The notes below the pieces were generated by a model, which searched no databases, had not been told where the DNA came from, and saw only the letters and a list, made by a program, of their open reading frames with translations. Shown here piece after piece: positions 52,794 to 60,791 of a stretch of 64,000 nt of DNA; within the stretch, counting starts at the first letter, position 1, and each line of letters begins with the position of its first letter. The translations under genes and the position numbers were made by a program. Source of the DNA: Pseudomonas sp. JM0905a (lineage in GTDB: Bacteria > Pseudomonadota > Gammaproteobacteria > Pseudomonadales > Pseudomonadaceae); the NCBI RefSeq assembly GCF_014700075.1, contig NZ_JACXBU010000005.1, forward strand, positions 124,001 to 188,000, read 5' to 3'.

Positions 52794-53902
52794 GGCTGCA
52801 CCTCCGGGGCGAATGCGGCCAGGGCCAGCTTGAGGAAGTCGTTGTGGCGGTAGCTGCCGTCGCGGTCATCGGCGTAGCGCACGATCACCAGCTTCTGGCT
52901 GGGCAGCACGTAGAGCGCCTGGCCCCAGTGACCGAGGGCGGCAAAGGCGTCTTCCGGGGCATCCGGCCAAGGTTTCGCCGCGCCCTGCACCTGGGTGTTC
53001 AGCCACCAGTGGCCCCCGGGCACGGCCTCGCCGGGAGAGGCCGCATCAGGCTTGTAGCCGGCGAAGGGCTTGCGGTTGAAGGCAACCCAGTCCGCCGGCA
53101 GCAACTGGCGCTCGCCCCAGCGGCCGTCGCGTTGCATCAGCAGGCCGACGCGGGCCAGGTCACGGGCGGTGAGGTAGGTGTAGGACGAACCGACGTAGGT
53201 ACCGGCGGCGTCGGTTTCCCACACCGCCGAGCGGATGCCCAGGGGCTCGAACAGGGCGGTCCAGGGGTATTCCGCGTAGGCCTGCTCGCCCACCATGCCG
53301 CGCAGGGCGGCGGACAGCACATTGGTATCGCCGCTGGAGTAGCGGAAGCGCTTGCCGGGCACGGCATCCAGCGGGTGCTCGGCGGCGAAGGCGGCCATGT
53401 CGCCGCGACCTCGGGTGTAGAGCATGGCCACCACCGAGGATTTCAGCGGCGCGTATTCGTAGTCCTCTTGCCAGGCGAGGCCGGACGCCCAGTGCAGCAG
53501 GTCATTGAGGTGGACGTTGGCGTGGCCGGCGAAAGCGGGGTAGTAGCGCGCTACCGGCTCGTCCAGCTTGAAGCGGCCTTCGCCATAAGCCACGCCGAGC
53601 ACGGAGGCCAGCAGGCTCTTGCTCACCGACCAGGTGAGGTGGGGCGTTTCGGCTTTGGTGGGGCTGGCGTAATGCTCGTAGATGAGTTCGCCGTCGCGGA
53701 TCACCACCACGGCGTCCGTACGTACGCCCTTGCGCTCGTTGTCATCGCGCTGGGGAAAGGCGTAGCTCTCGAAGGCCTGGACTGCGGCGCCGGTGGGTGC
53801 AGGGCCTTGTTGCCAGTCCGTGGCGGGCCAGGTTTCAGCCTGGGCCAGGCCGGCCACGAGACCGAGCGCCAGGGCCAGCGGGCGAAGGAGGGGGAGGGGC
53901 AT
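52790..53902 (-). CDS. periplasmic serine hydrolase (beta-lactamase/esterase family S12)
   Basis: The ATG at 53902 gives 370 residues with a signal peptide (LRPLALALGLVAGLAQA, cleavage near 22). The catalytic SxxK is in LTWSVSKSLLASVLG and the Y-x-N/S element is in FRYSSGDTNVLSAAL. HWGQALYVLPSQKLVIV corresponds to the third motif. The family includes esterases, DD-peptidases and 6-aminohexanoate-dimer hydrolase; the DAVVVIRDGELIYEHYASP start of the domain is close to that last group. Target unknown. It is transcribed with the overlapping small anchored-protein gene. Confidence 0.88.
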   Translation of the reverse strand: MPLPLLRPLALALGLVAGLAQAETWPATDWQQGPAPTGAAVQAFESYAFPQRDDNERKGVRTDAVVVIRDGELIYEHYASPTKAETPHLTWSVSKSLLASVLGVAYGEGRFKLDEPVARYYPAFAGHANVHLNDLLHWASGLAWQEDYEYAPLKSSVVAMLYTRGRGDMAAFAAEHPLDAVPGKRFRYSSGDTNVLSAALRGMVGEQAYAEYPWTALFEPLGIRSAVWETDAAGTYVGSSYTYLTARDLARVGLLMQRDGRWGERQLLPADWVAFNRKPFAGYKPDAASPGEAVPGGHWWLNTQVQGAAKPWPDAPEDAFAALGHWGQALYVLPSQKLVIVRYADDRDGSYRHNDFLKLALAAFAPEVQP

Positions 53903-54010
53903 TGGTGGGCCTCTTCTGCTTATCGAAGGGCGCAACCTAGCACGGCCCGCGTGACGGTAAATAGCGCCGAACGTGCCGGTTGGTGGGACTGTTCGGCGCG
54001 TTACGTCAGT

Positions 54011-54796
54011 TCAGCGTGGCAGCCGGTAGTCGTCCGGCCCGAGGAGGTCGATGCCGCACTCCAGGTTCTCGATCCAGTAGAGGAAGGCACTGATCATTTC
54101 CTTGCCGACGAAGGGACGTCCGTGCTGCGGGACGATCATCTCCACGTCCATGCCGCGCACCATGGAGGCCCAGAGTCGGCAGACCTTGTTGCTGGCCATG
54201 TAGCGGCGATGGAAGCTTTCCATGTTCGGCACGTGGTTGACGAAGTCGCGCACCGGCGTGGCGTCTTCCACCAAGGACGCCCCCATGTCGCCGGAAAAGA
54301 GGATGCGGCTGATCGGGTCATACACCTGGAAGTTGCCCACCGAGTGGAGGAAGTGCGCAGGCACCGCCTTCAGTTGGCAGCGGCCAAGGGTGATGGACTG
54401 GCCGCGGTCGGGCAGGGCGATGATGCGGTCGTAGGTGGAGATGCCGTGGCTGATGGCCAGGTAGTTGGCGGTCAGGTGCGGCAGGAAGCGCGCCCAGAGC
54501 TTGGAGCAGATCACCTTTGCGCGGGTGTGCAGCAGCCATTTGTCCAGGGAGGCGATGATGTCCGGGTCCTGGTGGGAGGCGAAGATGTAGGTCAGGTCCT
54601 GCACCGGAATGTGCTTGGACAGTTCCAGCGACAGCGGGGTGTAGGTCAGGTCGCCGCCCGGGTCCAGCAGCAGGTACTGCTCGTTGTCGGTAATCAGGAA
54701 CTGGTTGGACTGCACGCCGTCGCCGCTGACCAGATCGTCGAACATCAGGCATTGGTGGGTGCCGTTGTCGAACAGCACGATGGGTTCGCGACGCAT
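54011..54796 (-). CDS. ODP-type di-iron MBL-fold protein (flavodiiron-like, no flavodoxin domain)
   Basis: From the ATG at 54796 (AGAGG upstream) the protein has 261 residues. It is an oxygen-binding di-iron (ODP) MBL domain: SNQFLITDNEQYLLLDPGGDLTY, the metal motif FASHQDPDIIASLD (HxDxD where flavodiiron proteins have HxExD), AVPAHFLHSVGNF (His), ILFSGDMGASL (bridging Asp) and MIVPQHGRPFVG (His). It lacks the C-terminal flavodoxin domain of FprA/NorV. Stand-alone ODPs act as oxygen sensors in chemotaxis or have unknown roles. It seems monocistronic. Confidence 0.87.
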   Translation of the reverse strand: MRREPIVLFDNGTHQCLMFDDLVSGDGVQSNQFLITDNEQYLLLDPGGDLTYTPLSLELSKHIPVQDLTYIFASHQDPDIIASLDKWLLHTRAKVICSKLWARFLPHLTANYLAISHGISTYDRIIALPDRGQSITLGRCQLKAVPAHFLHSVGNFQVYDPISRILFSGDMGASLVEDATPVRDFVNHVPNMESFHRRYMASNKVCRLWASMVRGMDVEMIVPQHGRPFVGKEMISAFLYWIENLECGIDLLGPDDYRLPR

Positions 54797-54892
54797 GGAA
54801 ACCTCTGTAGGAAAAGCGACGCGCAGATGTAAGACATTTCTGAAGGACGAGTGCTGACCTGGATCAAGCCAGATAGGCGACTGCTTAAACCG

Positions 54893-54976
54893 TAGGTTGG
54901 GCTTAGCGATGCGAAGCCCAACCTGAAAGGTTCGCGCGGTTGCTCGTTGGGCTTCGCTGCGCTCAGCCACAACCTA
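54893..54976. repeat. paired CGTAGGTTGGGCTT / AAGCCCAACCT repeats
   Basis: CGTAGGTTGGGCTT-AGCGATGCG-AAGCCCAACCT is a strong dyad. It is followed by a second inverted unit, CGTTGGGCTTCGCTGCGCTC...CAACCTACGGG. The pair fills the gap between the ODP-like gene and the ACAD-like gene on the minus strand. Confidence 0.75.
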
Positions 54977-54983
54977 CGGGAGA

Positions 54984-55871
54984 TCAGGCGGTGCCCAGTG
55001 CGGCCAGGGCCTTTTCCAGTCGCTTCGCCCTCGGTCCGCTGGCGATCTCCAGTACGCCCTGGTCGCGCTTCCAGAGGTTTGCCCAATCCTCCGGTCCACC
55101 GGCGAAGGCGGCGTCCAGTTCCGGCTTGAGCGCCTTGAACTGGGCGAAGAGGGCCGCCAGCAGGAGGTGCATGGCCGGTGCCGTGGCGCATTGGCGGGAG
55201 ACTTCCGCGGCGCCGCTGAGCAGTGCCAGCAGGCGCAATTGCAGGTCCTGGCGCCAGGCGTTGTCGCGGCCCACACCGTACAGCCAGGCCACCAGCGCGG
55301 CGAGGACATGGAGGTCTTCGATGCTGCGGAACGGTTTTACGTAGGCGTCCCAGCCATCCCCGGCCAGGCGCTCGCAATGGGCGCCTTCCAGATGCAGGCG
55401 TGCGTGGGGGATGTCGGGCATCAGCGGCAGCGGCTTGAGCTGCTCGACGCGTACACCCGGGGCGCCGTTGCGCACCACGGTCAGGGCCAGGCGCGGTGAT
55501 TCGCCGTCGGCTTCCTCGCGGGCCGCCACCAGCAGCCAGTCGGCGGCATCTCCGGCGGTGACGAAGTCCTTGCGTCCGGCGAGGCTGAGGCCGCTCAGGC
55601 GGGTCTGCATGTCGGCCGGGCGTACGCTGCGGTTCTCGGTCACGCACAGCGCGCCCAGGCTCTGTGGCGCGGAAGGCCAGAGCAGGCGCAAGGCACCCTG
55701 GTAGCCGGCCAGGAAAGCCAGCCCGGGCGTGGCGGACAGCTTGCCGCCGAGCACTGCCAGTTCGAAGGGCGTCACCTCGCCCAGGCGGTCGAGCAGGGCG
55801 CCGTACCAGTCATCCAGCGGTTGGCCGGAGGGCAGGCGGGCAGTGGCTTCGAACAGGCGTTGCCAGGGCAT
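54984..55871 (-). CDS. acyl-CoA dehydrogenase-like protein, probably non-canonical
   Basis: The ATG at 55871 gives 295 residues, about 80 shorter than catalytic acyl-CoA dehydrogenases. The core SGLSLAGRKDFVTAGDAADWLLVAAREEADGESPRLALTVVRNGAPGVRVEQLKPLPLMPDIPHARLHLEGAHCERLAGDGWDAYVKPFRSIEDLHVLAAL follows the ACAD middle domain and the start of the C-terminal helices. The usual catalytic-base region and FAD-binding ending are not recognisable. It may be a regulatory or degenerate relative. It is divergent from olsBA, with 171 bp between starts that include the Pho box, so it may share phosphate control. Confidence 0.72.
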   Translation of the reverse strand: MPWQRLFEATARLPSGQPLDDWYGALLDRLGEVTPFELAVLGGKLSATPGLAFLAGYQGALRLLWPSAPQSLGALCVTENRSVRPADMQTRLSGLSLAGRKDFVTAGDAADWLLVAAREEADGESPRLALTVVRNGAPGVRVEQLKPLPLMPDIPHARLHLEGAHCERLAGDGWDAYVKPFRSIEDLHVLAALVAWLYGVGRDNAWRQDLQLRLLALLSGAAEVSRQCATAPAMHLLLAALFAQFKALKPELDAAFAGGPEDWANLWKRDQGVLEIASGPRAKRLEKALAALGTA

Positions 55872-55923
55872 TGAAGGCTCCTCGAGGGGGATGGGGGCGT
55901 GGCTGCGGGATGTCAGCGGACCC

Positions 55924-55956
55924 ATGTCATACAAGCATCATCGGATCGTCATGGGG
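55924..55956 (+). promoter_or_regulatory. PhoB (Pho) box upstream of olsBA
   Basis: Three consecutive 11-bp units each carry TCAT at the same phase: ATGTCATACAA (55924-55934), GCATCATCGGA (55935-55945), TCGTCATGGGG (55946-55956); a weaker GTGACAC unit follows. Eleven-bp direct repeats of CTGTCAT type are the PhoB-binding pattern. A TACCTA -10-like hexamer lies 17 bp after the last TCAT. Confidence 0.7.
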
Positions 55957-56042
55957 GTGACACCGGGTCTACCTAGCCTGAGCTTGCACAACAAGATCGT
56001 CCGGCTGCAACCGGGATCTAGCCGGCCAACGGAGGCTTATTC

Positions 56043-56813
56043 ATGACTCAGATCGCCATGACCCGCGACAGCGTCGCACCCAACGGGAAAAGCCCTCGCC
56101 GTCTCCAGGCCGAGCGCCTGGAAGGCATTGCTGCGCTGCGTGAGGCGCAGGCCCTGCGTTTTCGAGTGTTCAGCGCCGAGTTCGACGCCAAGCTGCAGGG
56201 CGCCGAGTTCGGTCTCGATATGGATGACTACGATCCGCACTGCCAGCACATCGGCGTGCGCGACCTGGACAGCGGCGAGCTGGTCGCCACCACCCGCCTG
56301 CTCGATCACCACGCCGCCCGTGACCTGGGCCGCTTCTACAGCGAAGAGGAATTCAGCCTCCACGGCCTCGGCGATCTGCAAGGTCCGGTGCTGGAAATCG
56401 GCCGCACCTGCGTCGCCCCGTCCTATCGCAATGGCGCCACCATCGCCGTGCTTTGGGGGGAACTGGCTGAAGTGCTGAACCAGGGCGGCTACCGCTACCT
56501 GATGGGCTGCGCCAGCATCCCGATGCAGGACGGCGGCGTCCAGGCACAGGCCATCATGCAGCGCCTACGCGAGCGTCATCTGTGCACCGAATACCTGCGC
56601 GCGGAACCGAAGAACCCGCTGCCTGCGCTGGAACTGCCGGGCAACGTGATCGCTGAAATGCCGCCGCTGCTCAAGGCCTACATGCGCCTCGGCGCGAAGA
56701 TCTGCGGCGAGCCGTGCTGGGACCCGGACTTCCAGGTGGCAGACGTGTTCATCCTGCTCAAGCGCGACGAGCTTTGCCCGCGCTACGCCCGTCACTTCAA
56801 GGCTGCGGTCTGA
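56043..56813 (+). CDS. olsB: ornithine-lipid N-acyltransferase OlsB
   Basis: The 256-residue protein matches OlsB (PA4350-type): [69 protein letters not shown], a GNAT-like acyltransferase core, and [49 protein letters not shown]. It transfers a 3-hydroxyacyl chain from ACP to ornithine, giving lyso-ornithine lipid. The ATG at 56043 has GGAGGC upstream. olsA follows after 8 bp. A Pho box upstream agrees with phosphate-limitation induction of ornithine lipids known in pseudomonads. Confidence 0.93.
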   Translation: MTQIAMTRDSVAPNGKSPRRLQAERLEGIAALREAQALRFRVFSAEFDAKLQGAEFGLDMDDYDPHCQHIGVRDLDSGELVATTRLLDHHAARDLGRFYSEEEFSLHGLGDLQGPVLEIGRTCVAPSYRNGATIAVLWGELAEVLNQGGYRYLMGCASIPMQDGGVQAQAIMQRLRERHLCTEYLRAEPKNPLPALELPGNVIAEMPPLLKAYMRLGAKICGEPCWDPDFQVADVFILLKRDELCPRYARHFKAAV

Positions 56814-56821
56814 GGCCGGGC

Positions 56822-57595
56822 ATGCAGAAGTCCGTACGTTTCTACGCCCGCGTTGTCCGCCTGCTGGCAGTGATCGGCCTCGGCTTGTCGCTGGCGGTGT
56901 GGGTTGGCGTGCTGGAACGCCTGGGGCGTCGTGATCTGATGGCCACCCGGCAGCGCCTGACTCGCTGGTTCCTCGCTCGCCTGGCTGGCGCGCTGCCGTT
57001 TCGCGTGCGGGTCGTTGGTCGGGTGCCGGAGCAGCCCATGCTCTGGGTGAGCAACCACGTGTCCTGGACCGATATCCCGCTGCTCGGCGCCGTGGCGCCG
57101 CTGTCCTTCCTGTCCAAGGCAGAGGTACGTGCCTGGCCGGTGGCCGGTTGGCTGGCGCACAAGGCGGGCACTCTGTTCATCCGCCGTGGCTCGGGAGATA
57201 GCGGCCTGGTCGGCCAGCAGCTCGCCCGCCACCTCGGGGATGGGCGCCACCTGCTGATCTTCCCGGAAGGCACTACCACCGACGGCAGCCTGCTGAAGAC
57301 TTTCCACAGCCGGCTGCTCACCAGCGCCGTGGAAACCCAGGTTCCGGTGCAGCCGGTGGCGATCCGTTATCTGCGTGATGGCCAGCGTGACGAGATTGCG
57401 CCCTTCATCGGCGACGACGATCTGCTCTCGCACCTGGTGCGCCTGTTGCGCAGTGAGCAGTCCGAAGTGGAAATCCAATTGCTCGAGCCGGTAGACAGCC
57501 AGGGGCTGACCCGTACCGTGCTGAGCCAGAAAGCGAAGAGCGCCGTGCAACTGGCGCTCTTCGGTGAGGTGGAAGACGAGGCCCTGGCCGCCTGA
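56822..57595 (+). CDS. olsA: lyso-ornithine lipid O-acyltransferase OlsA
   Basis: The 257-residue PlsC-family acyltransferase has one or two N-terminal hydrophobic stretches (LLAVIGLGLSLAVWVGVL), then the catalytic motif NHVSWTDIPLLG (HxxxxD-type), the substrate motif LFIRRGSG and FPEGTTTDGSLLKTFHSRLL. The start MQKSVRFYARVVRLL is chosen by position 8 bp after olsB; an upstream in-frame ATG lies within olsB. It adds the second acyl chain to complete ornithine lipid at the inner membrane. Convergent with the stress-protein gene (6 bp between stops). Confidence 0.92.
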   Translation: MQKSVRFYARVVRLLAVIGLGLSLAVWVGVLERLGRRDLMATRQRLTRWFLARLAGALPFRVRVVGRVPEQPMLWVSNHVSWTDIPLLGAVAPLSFLSKAEVRAWPVAGWLAHKAGTLFIRRGSGDSGLVGQQLARHLGDGRHLLIFPEGTTTDGSLLKTFHSRLLTSAVETQVPVQPVAIRYLRDGQRDEIAPFIGDDDLLSHLVRLLRSEQSEVEIQLLEPVDSQGLTRTVLSQKAKSAVQLALFGEVEDEALAA

Positions 57596-57601
57596 GCGTG
57601 G

Positions 57602-58483
57602 TCAGGCCTTGTTCGCTTCCGGCCAGTTGATCGGCGGCACCGTGAGGATGTCGCAGTCCAGTTCGCGCATGGCGGCATCCGCCACACTGCCGATCAGCAC
57701 CCGTTTCATCCCCGTCAGCCCTCGCGTGCCCATCACCAGCAGGTCGACCGGTTCGCGTTCCAGCACCCGCCGCAATGCCGTCATCGGCTGGCCTTCTTCG
57801 ATCAAGCGCTCGTCGATGAGGGCGCCCAGTTCTTCCTTGAGGAGGAACTCATCCAGCGCAGCGGTCGCCCGGCGACGCTCATCGGCGGCGTAGTCGCCCG
57901 GAATTGTCCCGGCCCCTGCGCCAGCCGCCAGCAACATGGCGCCACCCAGCGGGTCGAAAGCGTGCAGCGCCTTGGCGCCGGATTTCGGGATCAATCCCAG
58001 CTCGTGGGCGGCGCGCACGGCCTGGGCGGAAGCCGGAGAGCAATCCAGGGCCAGCAGCGGCATCAGGTAGTCGTCCTCGGCGGCCTTGTTCACCAGCAGG
58101 ATCGGGACGTGGCTGGTGCGCACCAGTCGCTCCAGGGTGGTCCCGACGAAGATGTCGCGCAGCGGGTTCTTGCGGTGGCTGCCGACCACCAGCAGGTCGA
58201 TGTTGGCCCAGCGGGTGCAGTCGGCGATGTGCTTGGCCGGGTCACCCACCTCCACCCAGATTTCCGGCGTGCGGCCGGCGAGTTCGGTGAAGAAGTCCAC
58301 TTGTTCATTGAGATAGCGACGGACTTGCTCGACTTCCAGTTCGATCCGCAGCTGCGGCTGGTCTTCGTCGACCACGTGAAGGATGAACCAGGGACAGTCG
58401 AACTGGCGGACCAGCCGCGCCGCGCGTCGCAAAGCGCGATCGGAGCGGTTGGAAAGGTCGGTCGCCAGCATCAGCGCATTCAT
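57602..58483 (-). CDS. tandem universal stress protein (UspE-like)
   Basis: The ATG at 58483 gives 293 residues with two Usp domains: residues 1-140 (MNALMLATDLSNRSDRALRRAARLVRQFDCPWFILHVVDE ... IDLLVVGSHRKNPLRDIFVGTTLERLVRTSHVPILLV) and ~150-290 (YLMPLLALDCSPASAQAVRAAHELGLI ... VDLLVMGTRGLTGMKRVLIGSVADAAMRELDCDILTVP). Both keep the G-x9-G(S/T) nucleotide-binding pattern in part. Cytoplasmic; related P. aeruginosa Usp proteins aid anaerobic survival. The gene is single and corresponds to the PA4352 position. Confidence 0.9.
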   Translation of the reverse strand: MNALMLATDLSNRSDRALRRAARLVRQFDCPWFILHVVDEDQPQLRIELEVEQVRRYLNEQVDFFTELAGRTPEIWVEVGDPAKHIADCTRWANIDLLVVGSHRKNPLRDIFVGTTLERLVRTSHVPILLVNKAAEDDYLMPLLALDCSPASAQAVRAAHELGLIPKSGAKALHAFDPLGGAMLLAAGAGAGTIPGDYAADERRRATAALDEFLLKEELGALIDERLIEEGQPMTALRRVLEREPVDLLVMGTRGLTGMKRVLIGSVADAAMRELDCDILTVPPINWPEANKA

Positions 58484-58553
58484 CGGGCACCTCCAGAGTG
58501 TGGGGTTCTGACTCCATTCCACTGCAGCTGTAGGAAATTTCCCTTGATACAGG

Positions 58554-59135
58554 TCAACTGATATCTGGCTGGGTGCCCGCGAATTGCTGGAGCTGCGGAT
58601 AGAACTGACGGAAGTCATCGAACAGGGGCTGATACAGCGCTTCCAGTTCGGCCATTGCACCGTCCAGCGCTTCCGGCCGCGAGATGCGCCGTGCCATGCC
58701 GGCGATGACCAGTTCCAGGGTCTCGAACTCCCGGTAGCTGCCGAGCCAGTCCTGCTCGGCCATGCGTGGGGCGATCAGCGCCAGGCGTCCGGGCAGTGCG
58801 GGTTCGTTGACCAGCACGTTGTAGACATGGCGGGTGAAGGCATCCAGCGGTTCGGCGGAGTAGAGCGCCCAATCGCGGGCCAGGCAGTGGTCGAAGAAAA
58901 CGTCCAGTAGGATGCCGGCGAAGCGCCGCCGCTCGCTGGGGAAACGCAGCTTGGACTGGGCGATCAGCGGATGGCTGTCGGTGAAGGCGTCGATGCGCCG
59001 GTGCAGGCGGATGCCGGCTTCGATATCCGCCGGCCAGCGCCCGGCCAGCGGCCCTTTGACGAAGTCGCCATAGAGGCTGCCGAGCAGTTGCGCCGGCTGC
59101 GAGCCGCCGAGATGAAGGTGGGCGAGGTAGTTCAT
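58554..59135 (-). CDS. acpH: ACP phosphodiesterase (acyl carrier protein hydrolase)
   Basis: The 193-residue protein begins MNYLAHLHLGGSQPAQLLGSLYGDFVKGPL and carries IEAGIRLHRRIDAFTDSHPLIAQSKLRF and RFAGILLDVFFDHCLARDWALYSAEPLDAFTRHVYNVL, the HD-like metal pattern of AcpH/DUF479. It removes 4'-phosphopantetheine from holo-ACP. It is divergent from the ArsR gene; the 124-bp gap contains two direct repeats that may serve the ArsR protein. Confidence 0.92.
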   Translation of the reverse strand: MNYLAHLHLGGSQPAQLLGSLYGDFVKGPLAGRWPADIEAGIRLHRRIDAFTDSHPLIAQSKLRFPSERRRFAGILLDVFFDHCLARDWALYSAEPLDAFTRHVYNVLVNEPALPGRLALIAPRMAEQDWLGSYREFETLELVIAGMARRISRPEALDGAMAELEALYQPLFDDFRQFYPQLQQFAGTQPDIS

Positions 59136-59214
59136 TGGCGGAGCTTAACCCAGAGTCGTTTTTATCATGACGGTCGATGAAGACTATTGGCACAAACGAT
59201 CACGCATCGTTCTT

Positions 59215-59246
59215 TCTCGATATAAAGTTCGTTCCATCTCGATATA
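59215..59246 (+). promoter_or_regulatory. direct repeat TCTCGATATA upstream of the ArsR gene
   Basis: TCTCGATATA occurs at 59215-59224 and 59237-59246, 22 bp (two helical turns) apart, 14 bp before the ArsR start. The second copy lies in an imperfect dyad (TCGATATACGA). This arrangement fits an autoregulatory operator. Confidence 0.5.
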
Positions 59247-59259
59247 CGAATCCACGGCC

Positions 59260-59568
59260 ATGAGCACATCCATCGACCTCGACGAAATCATCAAGGCACT
59301 CGCCAACCCCGTCCGGCGGGAGATGCTGCAGTGGCTCAAGGAACCGGAGAAGTACTTCGTCGAGCAGGACCACCCATTCGAAATCGGCGTCTGCGCCGGC
59401 AAGTTCGACCAGCGCTGCGGGCTGTCCCAGTCCACCGTCTCGGCGCACCTGGCGACCTTGCAGCGCGCCGGCCTGGTCACGAGCCGCAAGGTGGGCCAAT
59501 GGAACTTCTTCAAACGCAATGAAGCCGTCATCGCTGAATTCCTTCGCCAGATGAGCGACGAGCTGTAA
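59260..59568 (+). CDS. ArsR-family transcriptional regulator
   Basis: The ATG at 59260 gives 102 residues with a winged helix-turn-helix: IDLDEIIKALANPVRREMLQWLKEPEKYF ... CGLSQSTVSAHLATLQRAGLVTSRKVGQWNFFKRNEAVIAEFLRQM. Two cysteines (GVCAGKFDQRCG) lie between helices and could sense metal or redox state, but the ELCVCD arsenic motif is absent. It heads a group with an MFS exporter and xenB on the same strand, as in the PA4354-PA4356 region, which suggests response to electrophiles or nitro compounds. The open frame extends further upstream without an RBS. Confidence 0.88.
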   Translation: MSTSIDLDEIIKALANPVRREMLQWLKEPEKYFVEQDHPFEIGVCAGKFDQRCGLSQSTVSAHLATLQRAGLVTSRKVGQWNFFKRNEAVIAEFLRQMSDEL

Positions 59569-59612
59569 CTGCAGCACCTGCCTACAACCCGAAACCTCCC
59601 AGGAGCAGGCCC

Positions 59613-60776
59613 ATGCCTACTGCGCTTCTCGTCCTCGCCTTGTCCGCGTTTGCGATAGGCACCACTGAATTCGTCATCATGGGCCTGCTGCCGGAGGTGG
59701 CCACCGATCTCGGCGTATCCATTCCCGGCGCCGGTTGGCTGGTAACCGGCTACGCCCTGGGCGTGGCCATCGGCGCGCCGTTCATGGCGATGCTCACCTC
59801 GAAGCTGCCGCGAAAACACGCACTGTTGGCGCTGATGGGGGTCTTCATCATCGGCAACCTGCTTTGCGCCATCGCCGCCAACTACGGCCTGCTGATGCTG
59901 GCGCGGGTCGTCACTGCGCTCTGCCACGGCGCCTTCTTCGGTATCGGTTCGGTGGTGGCTGCGAGCCTGGTACCGGCCAACCGCAAGGCTTCCGCCGTCG
60001 CCCTGATGTTCACCGGCCTGACCCTGGCCAACGTGCTCGGCGTGCCCCTGGGTACCGCCCTGGGTCAGGTCGCCGGCTGGCGTTCGACCTTCTGGGCGGT
60101 GACCCTGATCGGCATCGCAGCACTGATCGGCCTCTGGCGGGTACTGCCGCGCCAGGATGACGAGGAGGCCACCGACATCCGCGCGGAGTTCGCCGCCCTG
60201 CGGGGTGCCGGGCTCTGGCTGGCGCTGTCCACCACCGTACTGTTCTCCGCCGCGGTGTTCTGCATCTTCACCTACGTCGCGCCGCTGCTCGGCGAGGTGA
60301 CCGGCGTTTCGCCCCGTGGCGTGACCTGGAGCCTGCTGCTGATCGGCCTGGGCCTGACCCTGGGCAACGTGATCGGTGGCCGCCTGGCGGACTGGAAGCT
60401 GGCACAGACCCTGATGGGCGTGTTCGTCGCCCTGGCCGTCGCCTCCAGCGTCCTGACCTGGACCAGCGCAAACCTGATTCCCACCGAGATCACCTTGTTC
60501 CTCTGGGCCACGGCCGCCTTCGCCGCGGTGCCGGCCCTGCAGGTCAACGTGGTGAATTTCGGCAGCGACGCCCCGAACCTGGTTTCCACCCTGAACATCG
60601 GTGCCTTCAACGTGGGCAATGCCCTCGGCGCCTGGGTCGGTGGCCTGGTCATCAGCCACGGATTCGGCCTCACCAGCGTTCCCCTGGCCGCTGCGGTACT
60701 GGCGATCCTCGCCCTGTTAGCGACCCTGTTCACCTTCAGCAACCGTAATCCCGAGCTGCAAGCGGCTCTCGACTGA
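59613..60776 (+). CDS. MFS transporter, DHA1 (drug/metabolite efflux) type
   Basis: The 387-residue protein has twelve membrane helices. The N-terminus LLVLALSAFAIGTTEFVIMGLLPEVATDLGVSIPGAGWLVTGYALGVAIGAPFMAMLTSKLPRKHALLALMG is typical of AraJ/YdhP-type DHA1 transporters. The family motif RVVTALCHGAFFGIGSVVAASLVPANRKASAVALMFTGLTLANVLGVPLGTALGQ (motif C-like) indicates efflux. AGGAGC precedes the ATG. It is 44 bp after the ArsR gene and 15 bp before xenB, so the three are probably one operon. Confidence 0.9.
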   Translation: MPTALLVLALSAFAIGTTEFVIMGLLPEVATDLGVSIPGAGWLVTGYALGVAIGAPFMAMLTSKLPRKHALLALMGVFIIGNLLCAIAANYGLLMLARVVTALCHGAFFGIGSVVAASLVPANRKASAVALMFTGLTLANVLGVPLGTALGQVAGWRSTFWAVTLIGIAALIGLWRVLPRQDDEEATDIRAEFAALRGAGLWLALSTTVLFSAAVFCIFTYVAPLLGEVTGVSPRGVTWSLLLIGLGLTLGNVIGGRLADWKLAQTLMGVFVALAVASSVLTWTSANLIPTEITLFLWATAAFAAVPALQVNVVNFGSDAPNLVSTLNIGAFNVGNALGAWVGGLVISHGFGLTSVPLAAAVLAILALLATLFTFSNRNPELQAALD

Positions 60777-60791
60777 CCCGAGGTAAATGAC

